A stretch of 64,000 bases of DNA from Shewanella cyperi (GCF_017354985.1 NZ_CP071501.1:1693501-1757500); one strand, 5' to 3'. Counted from the stretch's first letter, positions 52,235 to 62,608 are shown. Notes: generated by a model from the letters alone, not told the origin. Made by a program: numbers and translations.

Positions 52235-52395
52235 GTTTTCCCCCGTGCCGTTTGGCCCTCGCTTGTGCGGGCGTCATGGCGGATTTCATGCCCGGGTGGC
52301 ACCTTTAGAGTATATACCTGCTAAAACCATTGGGCTGAAGCATTCTTGCCGCCAAGGTGAGGCTTCAGTGCTTCGATAATAAACCGCGAAAAAAC

Positions 52396-52423
52396 AAAGG
52401 CCAGACTGAGTCTGGCCTTTATT
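52396..52423 (-). terminator. Terminator after ilvH
   Basis: AAAGGCCAGA and TCTGGCCTTT form a 10-bp hairpin (loop CTGAG) about 20 bases beyond the ilvH stop, with T on the minus strand. Confidence 0.82.
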
Positions 52424-52441
52424 GATGGGCTGAGATCAGGT

Positions 52442-52936
52442 TCAGGCTCGCATGGCCTTGTCGCCACGGGCAAGGCCCACCACGCCGGATCGGGACACTT
52501 CCACCACCTTGGTGACTTCGCCAAGGGCAGCGATAAAGGCATCGAGCTTCTCGCTGGTACCGGCCATTTGTATGGTGTACAGCTGGGCGGTGACGTCCAC
52601 TATCTGGCCGCGGAAGATGTCGGCGGTGCGCTTGATTTCTTCCCGCAGTTCCCCCTGGGCCTTGACTTTCACCAGGGCCAGCTCCCGCTCTATGTGGGCG
52701 GCCTCGGTAATGTTGGACACCTTGAGCACGTCGATAAGCTTGTGCAGTTGCTTTTCGATTTGCTCCAGTACCATTTCATCGGCGGCGACCGTGATGTTCA
52801 TCCGCGACAGGGTCGGATCGTCCGTTGGCGCCACCGTCAGGCACTCAATGTTGTAGCCACGTTGGGAAAACAGGCCCACCACACGGGAGAGGGCGCCGGG
52901 TTGGTTTTCCAGTAACACAGATATGATTCGGCGCAT
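52442..52936 (-). CDS. ilvH: Acetolactate synthase III small subunit
   Basis: A 164-residue regulatory subunit: an N-terminal ACT domain ([38 protein letters not shown]) that binds valine, a second half with VLKVSNITEAAHIERELALVKV, and a C-terminal domain activating the catalytic subunit. Its ATG at 52936 overlaps the ilvI TGA (ATGA); the frame extends upstream into ilvI, so the later start is right. Confidence 0.94.
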   Translation of the reverse strand: MRRIISVLLENQPGALSRVVGLFSQRGYNIECLTVAPTDDPTLSRMNITVAADEMVLEQIEKQLHKLIDVLKVSNITEAAHIERELALVKVKAQGELREEIKRTADIFRGQIVDVTAQLYTIQMAGTSEKLDAFIAALGEVTKVVEVSRSGVVGLARGDKAMRA

Positions 52937-54657
52937 CAGCTTTTCTCCGTTTTGCTCAGCCACATGTCGTTCATTGCCCCGCCGCGGATCTGCATGGGGT
53001 AGACGTGTTCGGTTTCATCGACATTGATGTCGACAAACACCAGGCGGTCCTTCATGGCCAGGGCTTCGGCGAGTTTGCTTTCCAGCTCGTCGGGCCGGGT
53101 GATGGTCATACCCACGTGGCCATAGGCCTCGGCAATTTTGGCAAAGTTGGGCACGGAATCCATATAGGAATGGGAGTGGCGACCTGAGTAAATCATGTCC
53201 TGCCACTGCTTGACCATGCCAAGGAAACGGTTGTTGAGATTGATGATTTTCACCGGCACATCGTATTGCAGTGCGGTGGACAGCTCCTGAATGTTCATCT
53301 GGATTGAGCCGTCACCGGTAACGCACACCACGGTTTCATCCGGCAACGCCATCTTGACGCCCATGGCGGCAGGCAGGCCAAAGCCCATGGTGCCGAGACC
53401 GCCGGAGTTTATCCAACGTCTGGGTTTGTCAAAGGGGTAGTAGAGGGCGGCAAACATCTGATGCTGGCCCACGTCCGAGCTGACATAGGCCTCACCCTGG
53501 GTGAGACGATACAGGGTTTCGATCACCTGCTGGGGCTTGATTTTTTCGCCGCTGCTCTGGTACGCCAGACACTTGCGCGCGCGCCACTGGTTGATGTCGT
53601 TCCACCAACAATCAAGGGCGGCTTCGTCGTTGCCCAGGGAGCTGTCAGCATCCAGCAGGGCCAGCATTTCATCCAGCACAAACTCGGCGCTGCCCACTAT
53701 GGGAATGTCGACCCGCACCGTCTTGGAGATGGAGGAGGGATCTATGTCTATGTGCAAAATGGTGGCATTGGGGCAGTATTTTTCCACGTTGTTGGTGGTG
53801 CGGTCGTCAAAGCGCACCCCTATGCCGAAAATCAGATCGCTGTTGTGCATGGTCATGTTGGCCTCATAGCGGCCATGCATGCCAAGCATACCTATGTTGT
53901 TGGGGTGGGTGCCGGGAAAGGCGCCAAGGCCCATCAGGGTATTGACCACGGGAATATTGAGCCGCTCCGACAGCGCCAGCAATTGCTTGTGGCAGGCGGA
54001 AATAATGGCGCCGCCACCCACGTACAGCACCGGTTTCTTGGCCGCCAGCAGCGCCTGCAAGCCCCGGCGGATCTGGCCCTTGTGGCCTGAAACCGTGGGG
54101 TTATAGGAGCGCATCTTCACTTCGCCCGGATAGACGTAGTCGAATTTCAGTGCCGGATTGAGGGTGTCCTTGGGCAAATCCACCACCACGGGGCCGGGAC
54201 GGCCGCTGGCGGCGATATAAAAGGCTTTTTTGATGACCTCGGGAATTTCCGCCGGATCTTTGACCAGGAAAGAGTGCTTCACTATCGGGCGGGAGATGCC
54301 AATCATGTCGCATTCCTGAAAGGCGTCATTGCCTATCAGGCTGCTGGGTACCTGACCGGAAAGCACCACCAGGGGAATGGAGTCCATGTAGGCGGTGGCT
54401 ATGCCGGTAATGGCATTGGTGGCGCCGGGGCCCGAGGTCACCAGCACCACACCCACCTTGCCGGTGGCGCGGGCGTAACCGTCGGCCATGTGGACCGCGG
54501 CCTGCTCATGGCGCACCAGAATGTGTTCTATGCCGGAAATTTCGTGGAGGGCATCGTAGATATCCAGAACCGAACCGCCCGGATAACCGAAAATGTGTTT
54601 TACGCCTTCGTCGATCAGAGATCGAACTATCATGCTGGCGCCAGAAAGCTGTTCCAT
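52936..54657 (-). CDS. ilvI: Acetolactate synthase III large subunit
   Basis: A 573-residue ThDP enzyme condensing pyruvate with pyruvate or 2-oxobutyrate, first step of Val/Leu/Ile synthesis. Features: [15 protein letters not shown], catalytic Glu in [31 protein letters not shown], the FAD region and the ThDP motif [17 protein letters not shown]...NNRFLGM. Almost collinear with E. coli IlvI (574). AAGGA lies six bases before the ATG. IlvH follows with translational coupling. Confidence 0.96.
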   Translation of the reverse strand: MEQLSGASMIVRSLIDEGVKHIFGYPGGSVLDIYDALHEISGIEHILVRHEQAAVHMADGYARATGKVGVVLVTSGPGATNAITGIATAYMDSIPLVVLSGQVPSSLIGNDAFQECDMIGISRPIVKHSFLVKDPAEIPEVIKKAFYIAASGRPGPVVVDLPKDTLNPALKFDYVYPGEVKMRSYNPTVSGHKGQIRRGLQALLAAKKPVLYVGGGAIISACHKQLLALSERLNIPVVNTLMGLGAFPGTHPNNIGMLGMHGRYEANMTMHNSDLIFGIGVRFDDRTTNNVEKYCPNATILHIDIDPSSISKTVRVDIPIVGSAEFVLDEMLALLDADSSLGNDEAALDCWWNDINQWRARKCLAYQSSGEKIKPQQVIETLYRLTQGEAYVSSDVGQHQMFAALYYPFDKPRRWINSGGLGTMGFGLPAAMGVKMALPDETVVCVTGDGSIQMNIQELSTALQYDVPVKIINLNNRFLGMVKQWQDMIYSGRHSHSYMDSVPNFAKIAEAYGHVGMTITRPDELESKLAEALAMKDRLVFVDINVDETEHVYPMQIRGGAMNDMWLSKTEKS

Positions 54658-55021
54658 AGTGCATCCTTTTAATCAATATGCCGCCAAGGTAAACGGCAAG
54701 TGTGTCAGCGAGGGTCATCGCATTACCGGCGATTTGGCAGGGTGGTGCCAAAGCGCGCAATTGCCAGGGCCACCGGTAAGGTGCCGCGTCCGACTCAAGA
54801 GCCGTTGGCAACTGTCGCAAAAGGACAGACATTCATCATAAAAACTTTATCGCCGAGTGCAAGGCCTTATTCCGGATAAAAGCTCAGCATGAAGGATTTT
54901 CATCTACAGGTGGAACTCGTGCTGGCAATCTGCAGCAGTCAGCGGCAAAGATTAACGAAATCTCAGTGGATTGTGTGGAATTGCAAATAACAGGGGCCTC
55001 AAAAAGAGGCCCGCAAAGGGG
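54658..55021. other. ilvIH upstream region
   Basis: It contains the promoter above and, at 54994-55012, a GGGCCTC/GAGGCCC hairpin that likely terminates the MFS transcript entering from the right. No other gene is seen. Confidence 0.55.
54835..54862 (-). promoter_or_regulatory. Probable ilvIH promoter
   Basis: On the minus strand TTGCAC (54857-54862), 16-base spacer, TATGAT (54835-54840), giving a leader of about 170 bases. A 14-codon frame in the leader has no branched-chain codon run, so attenuation of the classic kind is not supported. Lrp sites may exist but I cannot assign them. Confidence 0.55.
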
Positions 55022-56224
55022 TTAGTGTTCCTGACTTGCCAGACGCTGACTGACGAAGGCCAGCAGCACAGAGGCAAACATCAGCAGCGCGAAGGGCAGG
55101 GCGGTGCCGGTATAAAACAGCGCCAGCAGCGGACCTGCGAAGGCGCCGCAGCCAAATCTCAGGGTGCCTATAACCGCGGTGGCCGTGCCGGTTTCATGCT
55201 GGAATTTCAGCAGCACCAGGGCGTCGGCATTGACCGACATGATCCCCAGGCAAGCCATAAACGCCATCAGCACCAGCACTGTGATTTGATAATCCAGCTC
55301 CAGCAGATTCACCAACACCAGGCAGGCACCGAAGAACATGCCCAGCACAGTGGCGGCGTGGAGCATGCGCCTGGAGCCAAAGCGGCCGACGATACGGGTA
55401 TTGACTATGTTGGCCGCCATCAGGGCGCCGACATTGCAGGCAAATACTATGGCAAACCAGTGACTGTCGAGACCGAAGACCTCCATAAACACAAAGGGGG
55501 AGGCGGTCAGGTAGCAAAAATAGGCAAACGAGGTCAGTACGCCGCTGCCGATATAGCCCTTGACGCCCCGGCGGCTGAGCACAGTGGCGTAGGAGCGTAA
55601 AAAACCGGGTTTGGCATCGTGACGCACCAGGGTCACGGGCAGGTGCAGCTTGCGCCACACCAGCAGCAGCGCCGCGCCGGCATAGAGGCTGAGCAGCCAG
55701 AAGATCATCTGCCAATGACTGATGCCGAGGATAAGACTGCCGATACTCGGCGCCAGCAGGGGCGCCAGCATCATAATCAGGCTCACATAGGACATGCCCT
55801 TGGCCGTGTGCTCGCCGTAAATTTGCTTGATATAACCCGGCACCACAACCGTGGCCGCCGCGCCGATAAAGGCCTGCAGGAAACGCAGCACCAGAAACAG
55901 CTCAATGGAATGGGCAAAGCTGACGGCAAGGCTGAGGACAGTGGCGCCGCCAAGGCCCAGCAACACCAGGGGGCGACGGCCAAAGCGGTCCGCCAGGGGG
56001 CCAAAGAGCAACATGCCGATGGCATAGCCTGCAAGGTACAGACTCAGGGACTGCTGCACCGTGGTGATATCGCTGCCAAAACCCGCGGCTATGTCCGCCA
56101 TGGCCGGCAGGTACATGTCGATGGCCAGCGGATTGATGGCCACTATGGCCGCCAGCAAGGGGATGAGCAGCACCTTGCTCGGCATGGCAATGCTGCTGTC
56201 AATGGCTGTGTCTGTTTTGTCCAA
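55022..56224 (-). CDS. Bcr/CflA-family MFS exporter
   Basis: A 400-residue 12-helix major-facilitator protein. The MFS motif GPLADRFGRRPLVLLG (about 76-91) and the Bcr/CflA motif INPLAIDMYLPAMADIAAGFG near residues 30-50 are clear. Family members export drugs such as bicyclomycin or chloramphenicol, or sulfonamides and dipeptides. The TTG at 56224 has GAGG six bases upstream; a first ATG 13 codons later lacks a ribosome site. Confidence 0.88.
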   Translation of the reverse strand: MDKTDTAIDSSIAMPSKVLLIPLLAAIVAINPLAIDMYLPAMADIAAGFGSDITTVQQSLSLYLAGYAIGMLLFGPLADRFGRRPLVLLGLGGATVLSLAVSFAHSIELFLVLRFLQAFIGAAATVVVPGYIKQIYGEHTAKGMSYVSLIMMLAPLLAPSIGSLILGISHWQMIFWLLSLYAGAALLLVWRKLHLPVTLVRHDAKPGFLRSYATVLSRRGVKGYIGSGVLTSFAYFCYLTASPFVFMEVFGLDSHWFAIVFACNVGALMAANIVNTRIVGRFGSRRMLHAATVLGMFFGACLVLVNLLELDYQITVLVLMAFMACLGIMSVNADALVLLKFQHETGTATAVIGTLRFGCGAFAGPLLALFYTGTALPFALLMFASVLLAFVSQRLASQEH

Positions 56225-56344
56225 ATCTAACCTCGTTTGGCATTGAATTGTTGGTGCGCGAGCCGGTCAATGTTAGCCCTGCCGCTCCCGGCCGCCAATG
56301 ACAGCCGACCGACTTTACTGCTCCATAATTGCAAGCAAATGTAT

Positions 56345-57745
56345 TCAGGTAACGGCGATGCAGCCATAGAGCTGTTCCCGGATGGCCTGAGCTATGCGAT
56401 TGAATATGTCCTGATATTTGTCTTCGGGCAGACGACCTATGCTGAGGCGCACCGCATTGGCGGGATCGCCGAACTCCGCGGCGCTGCGCAGCAAAATGCC
56501 TTCCGTTGCCAACTGGGTCACCAGGGATTGGGCCTGCACCTGGGGCGGCAGTTCAAGGAAACCATTGAGGCCGCGCCAGCGGCTTTTAAGCCCCAGGCTG
56601 TCCGCCATGGCAAGACCGGCGGCGCGGATCTGCCTGATTAAAGGGTCGCGCTTTTGATGAATGGCACCCTGTTGCAGCAGCTCGCAGGCCAATTCAATGT
56701 TGAGGCTGCTGACCATCCAGCAACTGGCGAGCAGCGCCTGATTGACCCTGGGTAACAGGGCCTGGGGCAGCAACATATAGCCCTGGCGCAGCCCACCGGC
56801 AAACCGCTTTGACAGGCTCGATACATAGACCACATTGCCCCGCTCCGGATTATGGCTTTGTCTGTCGCCGTGGTCCTTGGCCTCTTGGTGAATTTGATCG
56901 TAGTGCCACAGCGGCAGCGACCACTCATCATCCAGGCAGTAATTGACATCATCCTCAATGACCAGCACCTCAAAGCGTCTGGCCAGTGCCAGTATGGCAA
57001 GGCGCTGCTCCTTGCTGTAGCCGATGCAGGTGGGATTCTGGTTGTTTGGGGTGATGTAGAGCGCCTTGGGACTGTGCTCCATCATGGCTTGCTCCAGCGC
57101 CTGCAGATCAAGACCATCTTCGGTCAACGGCACAGCAAGGGTGTTCAGATGCAATTGACGGGCGGCTATGCCTATGCCGGTAAAACACCAGGCCTCGTGC
57201 AGCACGGTATCACCCGGGGCGCAGATGGCGCTGAGCAGGGCATGGATCCCTTGCTGGGCGCCCTGACAGAACAGCAATTGCTCGGGCCGTGCCTGTATCC
57301 CCTGGGTCTTCAACCAACTGCAGAACAGGCGTTGCTGGTGCGGCAGTGCATGGTGTTGGTATTGCAACAACTGCCCCAGGCGCTGCGGATCGCGTGCTAT
57401 GCGCATCATGGCATCGCTGCATTGCTGGATCTGATCTGTCATGCGCTGGGCACAGCCGGCCAGATCGGAAATGGCCTCGGTCTGCTCTGTGATCTTGCTG
57501 CGATGGCGCACATAGGTGCCGTCACCCACCCGGGCCTCGACCCAGCCCCGTTGCTCGCACAGGCCATAGGCCCGGGTGACTGTGCCCACTGTGACGCCCA
57601 GGGCATCGGCCAGGCGCCGCTGGGGCGGCAGCTTGCAGCCCTGGGCCAGCTCGCCGCTTTCAATGGCGTTGGCTATGGCATTGGCCAGCTTGTGATACTT
57701 GCTGTCGCTGCCTTCGGCCAGGGTCGGTACCCAAATTGTAACCAT
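56345..57745 (-). CDS. MocR-type regulator: GntR winged helix fused to aminotransferase domain
   Basis: A 466-residue fusion: GntR DNA-binding domain (residues about 15-80, LANAIANAIESGELAQGCKLPPQRRLADALGVTVGTVTRAYG) and a class-I aminotransferase domain with the ITPNNQNPT, VIEDDVNY and PLP-lysine SSLSKRFAGGLRQGY motifs. Such proteins use PLP or an amino-acid adduct as effector. Divergent from the LysE-type exporter, which it probably controls; two ATTGT palindromes lie between them. The ATG at 57745 sits inside one. Confidence 0.9.
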   Translation of the reverse strand: MVTIWVPTLAEGSDSKYHKLANAIANAIESGELAQGCKLPPQRRLADALGVTVGTVTRAYGLCEQRGWVEARVGDGTYVRHRSKITEQTEAISDLAGCAQRMTDQIQQCSDAMMRIARDPQRLGQLLQYQHHALPHQQRLFCSWLKTQGIQARPEQLLFCQGAQQGIHALLSAICAPGDTVLHEAWCFTGIGIAARQLHLNTLAVPLTEDGLDLQALEQAMMEHSPKALYITPNNQNPTCIGYSKEQRLAILALARRFEVLVIEDDVNYCLDDEWSLPLWHYDQIHQEAKDHGDRQSHNPERGNVVYVSSLSKRFAGGLRQGYMLLPQALLPRVNQALLASCWMVSSLNIELACELLQQGAIHQKRDPLIRQIRAAGLAMADSLGLKSRWRGLNGFLELPPQVQAQSLVTQLATEGILLRSAAEFGDPANAVRLSIGRLPEDKYQDIFNRIAQAIREQLYGCIAVT

Positions 57746-57830
57746 GACAATATTTCCGTTGATTCGTGCAATTGTTCCTATAGTATGCGATCAAAATCAC
57801 CCTTTCCAGTGATAATTGTACCCATACAAT
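57735..57830. promoter_or_regulatory. MocR operator pair between divergent genes
   Basis: ATTGTA-CCCA-TACAAT (57815-57830), a perfect 6-bp inverted repeat, lies just before the ribosome site of the LysE gene; ATTGT-N7-ACAAT (57735-57751) overlaps the mocR start codon. A further CAATTGTTCC is near 57769. Spacing suits autoregulation plus control of the exporter. Confidence 0.65.
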
Positions 57831-57842
57831 AAGGAGTGTTTG

Positions 57843-58451
57843 ATGGATAGCAACCTGCTTACCCTGCTGATGTCTGCCGCGCTGTTTTGCATCACCATGA
57901 CCATGACGCCGGGGCCCAACAATGTGCTGCTGGCCACTTCCGGCGCCAACTTCGGGGTGCGCCGCACCTTGCCGCACTTGCTGGGGATCCGCCTGGGCAC
58001 CACCTCACTGCATCTGGCGGTGTTGCTGGGCCTGGGGTCGTTGTTCAGCCAATGGCCGCTGCTGCACGAGATACTCAAGTGGTTGTCCATCGGCTATCTG
58101 GCCTATCTGGCGATTGGCATTATGCTTGGTGGTGGCGCTTCCGCCGGCAACAGGGTTAGCAGCAAGCCCATGACCATTCCCGAGGCGGCCATGTTTCAGT
58201 GGATCAACCCCAAAAGCTGGATGGCGGTGATGACATTGTGCAGTGCCTTTACCCTGGCGGGTCAGGATTACTGGCAGAGTGCCCTGGGCGGGGTGCTGGT
58301 GTTTAATCTGGTGGGCTTTCCCGCCTCCTTTACCTGGGTGTGGGTGGGCAAGGCCATCGCCCGCTGGTTGCACACCCCGCGGCGGCGTCGCGGATTCAAT
58401 CTCACTATGGGCATGGCCCTGCTGTCCACCTTGCCCATGCTGCTGCACTGA
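57843..58451 (+). CDS. LysE/RhtB-family amino-acid exporter
   Basis: A 202-residue membrane protein with six helices: the family start ALFCITMTMTPGPNNVLLATSGANFGVRRTLPHLLGI (about 12-48), KWLSIGYLAYLAIGI, then the INPKSWMAV motif near 125 and a basic loop (TPRRRRG) before the last helix. It exports amino acids or homoserine-like compounds. AAGGAG lies six bases before the ATG at 57843; the frame above overlaps the operator. Confidence 0.9.
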   Translation: MDSNLLTLLMSAALFCITMTMTPGPNNVLLATSGANFGVRRTLPHLLGIRLGTTSLHLAVLLGLGSLFSQWPLLHEILKWLSIGYLAYLAIGIMLGGGASAGNRVSSKPMTIPEAAMFQWINPKSWMAVMTLCSAFTLAGQDYWQSALGGVLVFNLVGFPASFTWVWVGKAIARWLHTPRRRRGFNLTMGMALLSTLPMLLH

Positions 58452-58582
58452 CAGGGAAGCGCGAACTGCTGAAAATCTGCTCCGGATAAGGCCTGTTGCG
58501 GAAATATTTCATCCGAGGGGATAGACAAACTGCTATTTTTCAAGGATAAGGCAGGAGCTCAGGATCTGCAGGAGGTTAGCAG

Positions 58583-60337
58583 TTGGTGGATTGGCGTTCC
58601 CTGATGCCGGGTCTGGCATCTTTCAAAGATTATCGCCGTGAATGGTTTGCCGATGATATTAAGGCGGGATTATCGGTCACGGCCGTGGCCTTGCCCGTGG
58701 CCATCGCCTATGCCCAATTGACCGGGGTGAATCCCCTGGTGGGGCTCTACTCCTGCGTTCTGCCCATGTTGGTTTATGCCCTGATGGGCACCTCAAGGCA
58801 ATTGATCGTCGGTCCCGATGCCGCCACCTGCGCCGTGGTGGCCGCCGTGGTGACGCCGCTGGCCGGTGGTGACAGCGTCAAGCACTGGCAGCTGGTGATG
58901 ACCATGACGGCCATGACCGGCTTTTGGTGCCTGGTGGCAAGTCGGTTCAAACTGGGGATCCTTGCCGACTTCCTCTCCAAGCCAATCCTGATGGGACTGC
59001 TTAACGGTGTGGCCCTGACCATTATTGTGGGCCAGCTGTCGAAGATCCTGGGATTCAAATTTGACGAGCGCTACCTGCTGGACAGGTTGGCGGCCGTACC
59101 CAATTACCTGTCCGACGTGCACTGGGCCACCCTGGCCATGAGCCTGGGGGCCATTTTGGTTTACCTGCTGGTGAAGCGCTTTAAACCGAGCTGGCCGGCG
59201 ACCATGGTGGTGATCCTGGCCTGTACCCTGGTGAGCTGGGGCGGGGATCTGACCCAATACGGTGTGGTCCTGGTTGGCGAGATCAGTTTGGACATGCCGG
59301 GGGTACAGGTGCCTGTGTTTGACCTGGGCCTGGCCCGTGAGCTGGTGATGCCGGCACTCAACCTGGCCATGGTCAGTTTCGTCAGCATGATGTTGACGGC
59401 CCGCAGTTTCGCAGCGAAAAACGGCTACGATATCGACCCCGATATGGAATTTCGCGCCCTGGGAATGGCCAATATCGCCTCGGCCCTGTCACAGGGCTTT
59501 GCCGTCAGTGGTGCCGATTCGCGCACCGCGGTCAACGATGCCGCCGGCGGTAAAACCCAGTTGGTGTCCCTGATAGCGGCTCTTATCATAGGCATTGTGG
59601 CCTGGTTGTTTACCGCGCCGCTGGCCTTTATACCCCAATCTGCCCTGGGGATAGTGCTGGTGGTGGCTTCCTGGTCGCTCATCGATCTCAAAACCCTGTG
59701 GAAACTCAGACTCAGGGACAAACGGGCATTTTTGCTGGCGCTGACCACCTTTGTGGCCGTGTTGCTGATTGGGGTGATCCCCGGCATTACCCTGGCCGTA
59801 CTCCTGGGGCTGTTCCAGTTTCTGCAGGTGGTGATGCGGCCAACGGATCAGTGTCTGGGACTGGATGCCAAGGGGGTGCTGCGCAGCCTCGACGGCTCAG
59901 ACAAGGCCAAGGCCGTGCCTGGGGTGTTTATTTACCGCTTCAATTCTCCGTTAACCTACTTTAACGCCAGCTACTTCAAACGGCGGTTACTGGAACGGAT
60001 AGCGGCCGAACCCGTGACTCCCGAGTGTGTCATCATAGATGCGGTGCCGAGTTTTACCCATGCGGATATCAGTGTGATGGCCATGCTGTCGGATCTGCAT
60101 AACCTCTTCAAGCGCAAACAAATACGGCTGATTTTGGCTGGGCGAAAGCGCCAGCTGCTGACCTGGTGCGAGGCCCAGGGGATACCTACGGGTGAGGGGG
60201 GCTTGCTGATCCGCTCGGATCTGTATCTGGCACTGAAGATGAGTCAGCTTTATCGGCAGGCACTCGCCGAGGGCCAGGCACCACCATTGAAGCGACCTGT
60301 TGAATTGGACCTGGTGCTGGAGCACAGCCACCTGTAA
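58583..60337 (+). CDS. SulP-family anion transporter with STAS domain
   Basis: A 584-residue SLC26/SulP protein: about 12-14 helices with the signature AYAQLTGVNPLVGLYSCVLPMLVYALMGTSRQLIVGPDA near 57-95 and the second-half SQGFAVSGADSRTAVNDAAGGKTQ, then a cytoplasmic STAS domain (about 435-560, VFIYRFNSPLTYFNASYFKRR and VPSFTHADISV). Substrate may be sulfate, bicarbonate or dicarboxylates. The start is TTG (58583) with AGGAGG seven bases before, followed directly by a GTG alternative. Confidence 0.9.
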   Translation: MVDWRSLMPGLASFKDYRREWFADDIKAGLSVTAVALPVAIAYAQLTGVNPLVGLYSCVLPMLVYALMGTSRQLIVGPDAATCAVVAAVVTPLAGGDSVKHWQLVMTMTAMTGFWCLVASRFKLGILADFLSKPILMGLLNGVALTIIVGQLSKILGFKFDERYLLDRLAAVPNYLSDVHWATLAMSLGAILVYLLVKRFKPSWPATMVVILACTLVSWGGDLTQYGVVLVGEISLDMPGVQVPVFDLGLARELVMPALNLAMVSFVSMMLTARSFAAKNGYDIDPDMEFRALGMANIASALSQGFAVSGADSRTAVNDAAGGKTQLVSLIAALIIGIVAWLFTAPLAFIPQSALGIVLVVASWSLIDLKTLWKLRLRDKRAFLLALTTFVAVLLIGVIPGITLAVLLGLFQFLQVVMRPTDQCLGLDAKGVLRSLDGSDKAKAVPGVFIYRFNSPLTYFNASYFKRRLLERIAAEPVTPECVIIDAVPSFTHADISVMAMLSDLHNLFKRKQIRLILAGRKRQLLTWCEAQGIPTGEGGLLIRSDLYLALKMSQLYRQALAEGQAPPLKRPVELDLVLEHSHL

Positions 60338-60340
60338 GAA

Positions 60341-60366
60341 ATTGAGCCGGCATTGCCGGCTCAATA
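60341..60366. terminator. Hairpin between convergent genes
   Basis: ATTGAGCCGGC, loop ATT, GCCGGCTCAAT: perfect 11-bp arms. T-runs are weak on both sides, so termination is probable rather than certain. Confidence 0.65.
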
Positions 60367-60368
60367 AT

Positions 60369-60587
60369 TTAATCTTCGTGTATCATGTCGCAGGGGATGA
60401 GGCCCTGGTAGAAGTAGTAACCGGCGGGGCCGAAAATCAGGCTCAGCAGACACCAGAGACGTTTGCGCCCCGGGCTGATATCGACAACGGCCTTAAAAGC
60501 CTTGATGGCGAAAAACGTATGTAAGCTGGCCAGCAGCACCATCATAAGTGCTATTGCAATTTCCATATTTTCCATAATGTTATCCAT
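60369..60587 (-). CDS. Small membrane protein
   Basis: A 72-residue protein with two hydrophobic helices (about 9-30 and 43-60), the second ending LSLIFGPAGYYFYQGLIP as in small PLD-nuclease-N-like membrane proteins. Three in-frame ATGs start within 22 bases; the first (60587) is kept, with GGTGA just upstream. Function is unknown. Confidence 0.6.
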   Translation of the reverse strand: MDNIMENMEIAIALMMVLLASLHTFFAIKAFKAVVDISPGRKRLWCLLSLIFGPAGYYFYQGLIPCDMIHED

Positions 60588-60691
60588 TTCATCACCGGCT
60601 ATCCTGCCGATGTGTTCCCTTGGGGGCCGAGTATAGGCTCAGCAGACCTTTGACCGCAAATGTCGGCGGTAAATCCAGTCCTGTGACTGAT

Positions 60692-61345
60692 TCAGACAAG
60701 CCGGCACAATTGGCAGTCGCCGAAACTGTGTTCGGCGCCGCCGTCGGCAAACTCAACGTACTGGGTCATGATGGCGCTGAACAGCGGCCCTTGGAGCCAG
60801 CTTGTCAGCCAGGCAGCCAAACCGGACAGGGCGGCCTCGAACCAGTTGTTGTCCACCATAGCAAACTGACGCACAAAGGGAAACACGGCCAGGTCCGCCA
60901 TTGAAGGGGTCGGACCATAGAGAAAGGCCTGCTTTGCCAGTCTGAGCTCCAGCGGCGCTAGAAATTCCAGGCATTGGCTGCGGTAATGGTCTGCACCGTG
61001 CTGTGGATAGCGATCGGCATACTTGTATTTGTCGAGCCAGGGTTTGAATTCCTTGTCCATTTGCCTGATAAGTTGCAGTTGTGGCTCTTGGTCTTTGACA
61101 AACAAATGATGTGGGTCCCTCTGCCTCAGGGCCCATACCATGATATCCAGGCTTTCGGTCAGCACCTCGTCTTCAAGTTGCAGCACGGGCACTGTGCCTT
61201 TGGGATTGATGGCCAGCAGCTGTGTGGGCTTACGTTTCAGCATCACCTCTCGCAGGCGCACCTCAATACCCGCCGAGGCTATGGCGGCGCGGGCCCGCAT
61301 GGCGTAGGGACAACGGCGAAAGGAGTAGAGCAGGGCTTGGGGCAT
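60692..61345 (-). CDS. Glutathione S-transferase family protein
   Basis: A 217-residue protein with a thioredoxin-like N-terminal domain starting MPQALLYSFRRCPYAMRARAA (Cys12-Pro-Tyr-Ala site), the cis-Pro GTVPVLQLED and TESLDIM motifs, and an all-helical C-terminal domain with the SMADLAVFPFVRQFA N-cap motif. The CPYA site suggests glutathione-lyase or reductase activity rather than conjugation. The ATG at 61345 begins the domain exactly; the longer frame adds an implausible N-terminus. Confidence 0.85.
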   Translation of the reverse strand: MPQALLYSFRRCPYAMRARAAIASAGIEVRLREVMLKRKPTQLLAINPKGTVPVLQLEDEVLTESLDIMVWALRQRDPHHLFVKDQEPQLQLIRQMDKEFKPWLDKYKYADRYPQHGADHYRSQCLEFLAPLELRLAKQAFLYGPTPSMADLAVFPFVRQFAMVDNNWFEAALSGLAAWLTSWLQGPLFSAIMTQYVEFADGGAEHSFGDCQLCRLV

Positions 61346-61576
61346 GGGCAATAATGACTGAGACAAGCGGTGGCGCCAGTCTAGCGCCGGCGGCCTGTGA
61401 TTGCCATGGGTGACACGCATGGCGTGACGGCTTTCCAGGATTAGCGGATGCTAAAGCCCTACAAGCTGTCTGTGTTTGTGGGGAGAAGTCTGGGGTAGAA
61501 TGCGCGCCCGCTGCTGCATGGTGCTGTGGCGTAATTGCGCCGGAGATTGAGCTTCGGACAGCAAAGAGAGATTTTT

Positions 61577-62593
61577 ATGTTACCCAATTCCAATCAAGAG
61601 GCATCCACCCCAGCAATAGTGGTGTGTGCCCTGTACAAGTTTGTATCCCTGCCCGAGTATGAACAGCTCAAGGCGCCGCTGGAAAAAGTCTTGCTGGATA
61701 ACGGCATCCGCGGCACCCTGCTGCTCGCTGCCGAGGGCATCAATGGCACTGTGGCCGGCAGCCGCACCGGCATTGACGCCATGCTGGCGTTTCTGCAATC
61801 CCAGCCCGGACTCGACAACCTGGTGTTCAAGTTGTCCTTCGACAGCGAGATGCCGTTCTACCGCACCAAGGTCAAGCTCAAGAAAGAGATAGTGACCATG
61901 GGCGTGGAAGGCATAGATCCACTCAAGGTGGTGGGCACCTATGTCAAACCCGCCGACTGGAACGCGCTGATCTCCGATCCCGAAGTCCTGCTGGTGGATA
62001 CCCGCAATGACTATGAAGTGCAGATTGGCACCTTCAAAAATGCGCTTAACCCCAAGACCGAGACCTTCCGTGAGTTTCCTGAGTATGTGAAGCAAAACCT
62101 GGATCCGGCCCGTCACAAGAAGGTGGCCATGTTCTGCACCGGTGGAATTCGCTGTGAAAAGTCCACCGCATTCCTTAAGGAACAGGGCTTTGACGAGGTG
62201 TATCACCTGGAGGGCGGCATTCTCAAGTACCTGGAGGAAGTCCCCCAGGAGCAGAGCCTGTGGCAGGGCGAATGCTTTGTGTTTGATAACCGGGTGGCGG
62301 TCAATCACCAGCTGGAAAAAGGTCAGTACGATCAGTGCAACGCCTGCCGTATGCCCATCACCGCCGAAGACAAGTTGTTGCCCTCCTATGTGCAGGGGAT
62401 AAGTTGCCTGCACTGCATCGACAGTCACAGCGACAAGCAGCGTCGCCGCTTTGAGGAGCGCGAGCGTCAGGTGCAGTTGGCCAGGGAGCGCCGCGAGGCC
62501 CACATTGGCAGCGATGTGAACGACATCATTCGTGCCCGCCGGGAAGCCAAGGAACTGGAGCGCAAGGCCCAGGCCGAGAAAAACGCTTCTTAA
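61577..62593 (+). CDS. trhO: TrhO (YceA), oxygen-dependent tRNA U34 hydroxylase
   Basis: A 338-residue rhodanese-type protein. An N-terminal alpha/beta domain ([43 protein letters not shown]) is followed by the rhodanese domain with the active loop [10 protein letters not shown] at 187-196 and a C-terminal zinc-like Cys cluster (CNAC, CLHC). It makes 5-hydroxyuridine at position 34 of several tRNAs. The ATG at 61577 has GAGAG upstream and begins just before the conserved part. Confidence 0.93.
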   Translation: MLPNSNQEASTPAIVVCALYKFVSLPEYEQLKAPLEKVLLDNGIRGTLLLAAEGINGTVAGSRTGIDAMLAFLQSQPGLDNLVFKLSFDSEMPFYRTKVKLKKEIVTMGVEGIDPLKVVGTYVKPADWNALISDPEVLLVDTRNDYEVQIGTFKNALNPKTETFREFPEYVKQNLDPARHKKVAMFCTGGIRCEKSTAFLKEQGFDEVYHLEGGILKYLEEVPQEQSLWQGECFVFDNRVAVNHQLEKGQYDQCNACRMPITAEDKLLPSYVQGISCLHCIDSHSDKQRRRFEERERQVQLARERREAHIGSDVNDIIRARREAKELERKAQAEKNAS

Positions 62594-62608
62594 GGCGACA
62601 GCAGTAAC

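Noticed and set aside
54680..54832. Leader peptide for ilvIH attenuation
   Set aside because: The only short frame has no run of Ile, Val or Leu codons and no paired terminator/antiterminator was found.
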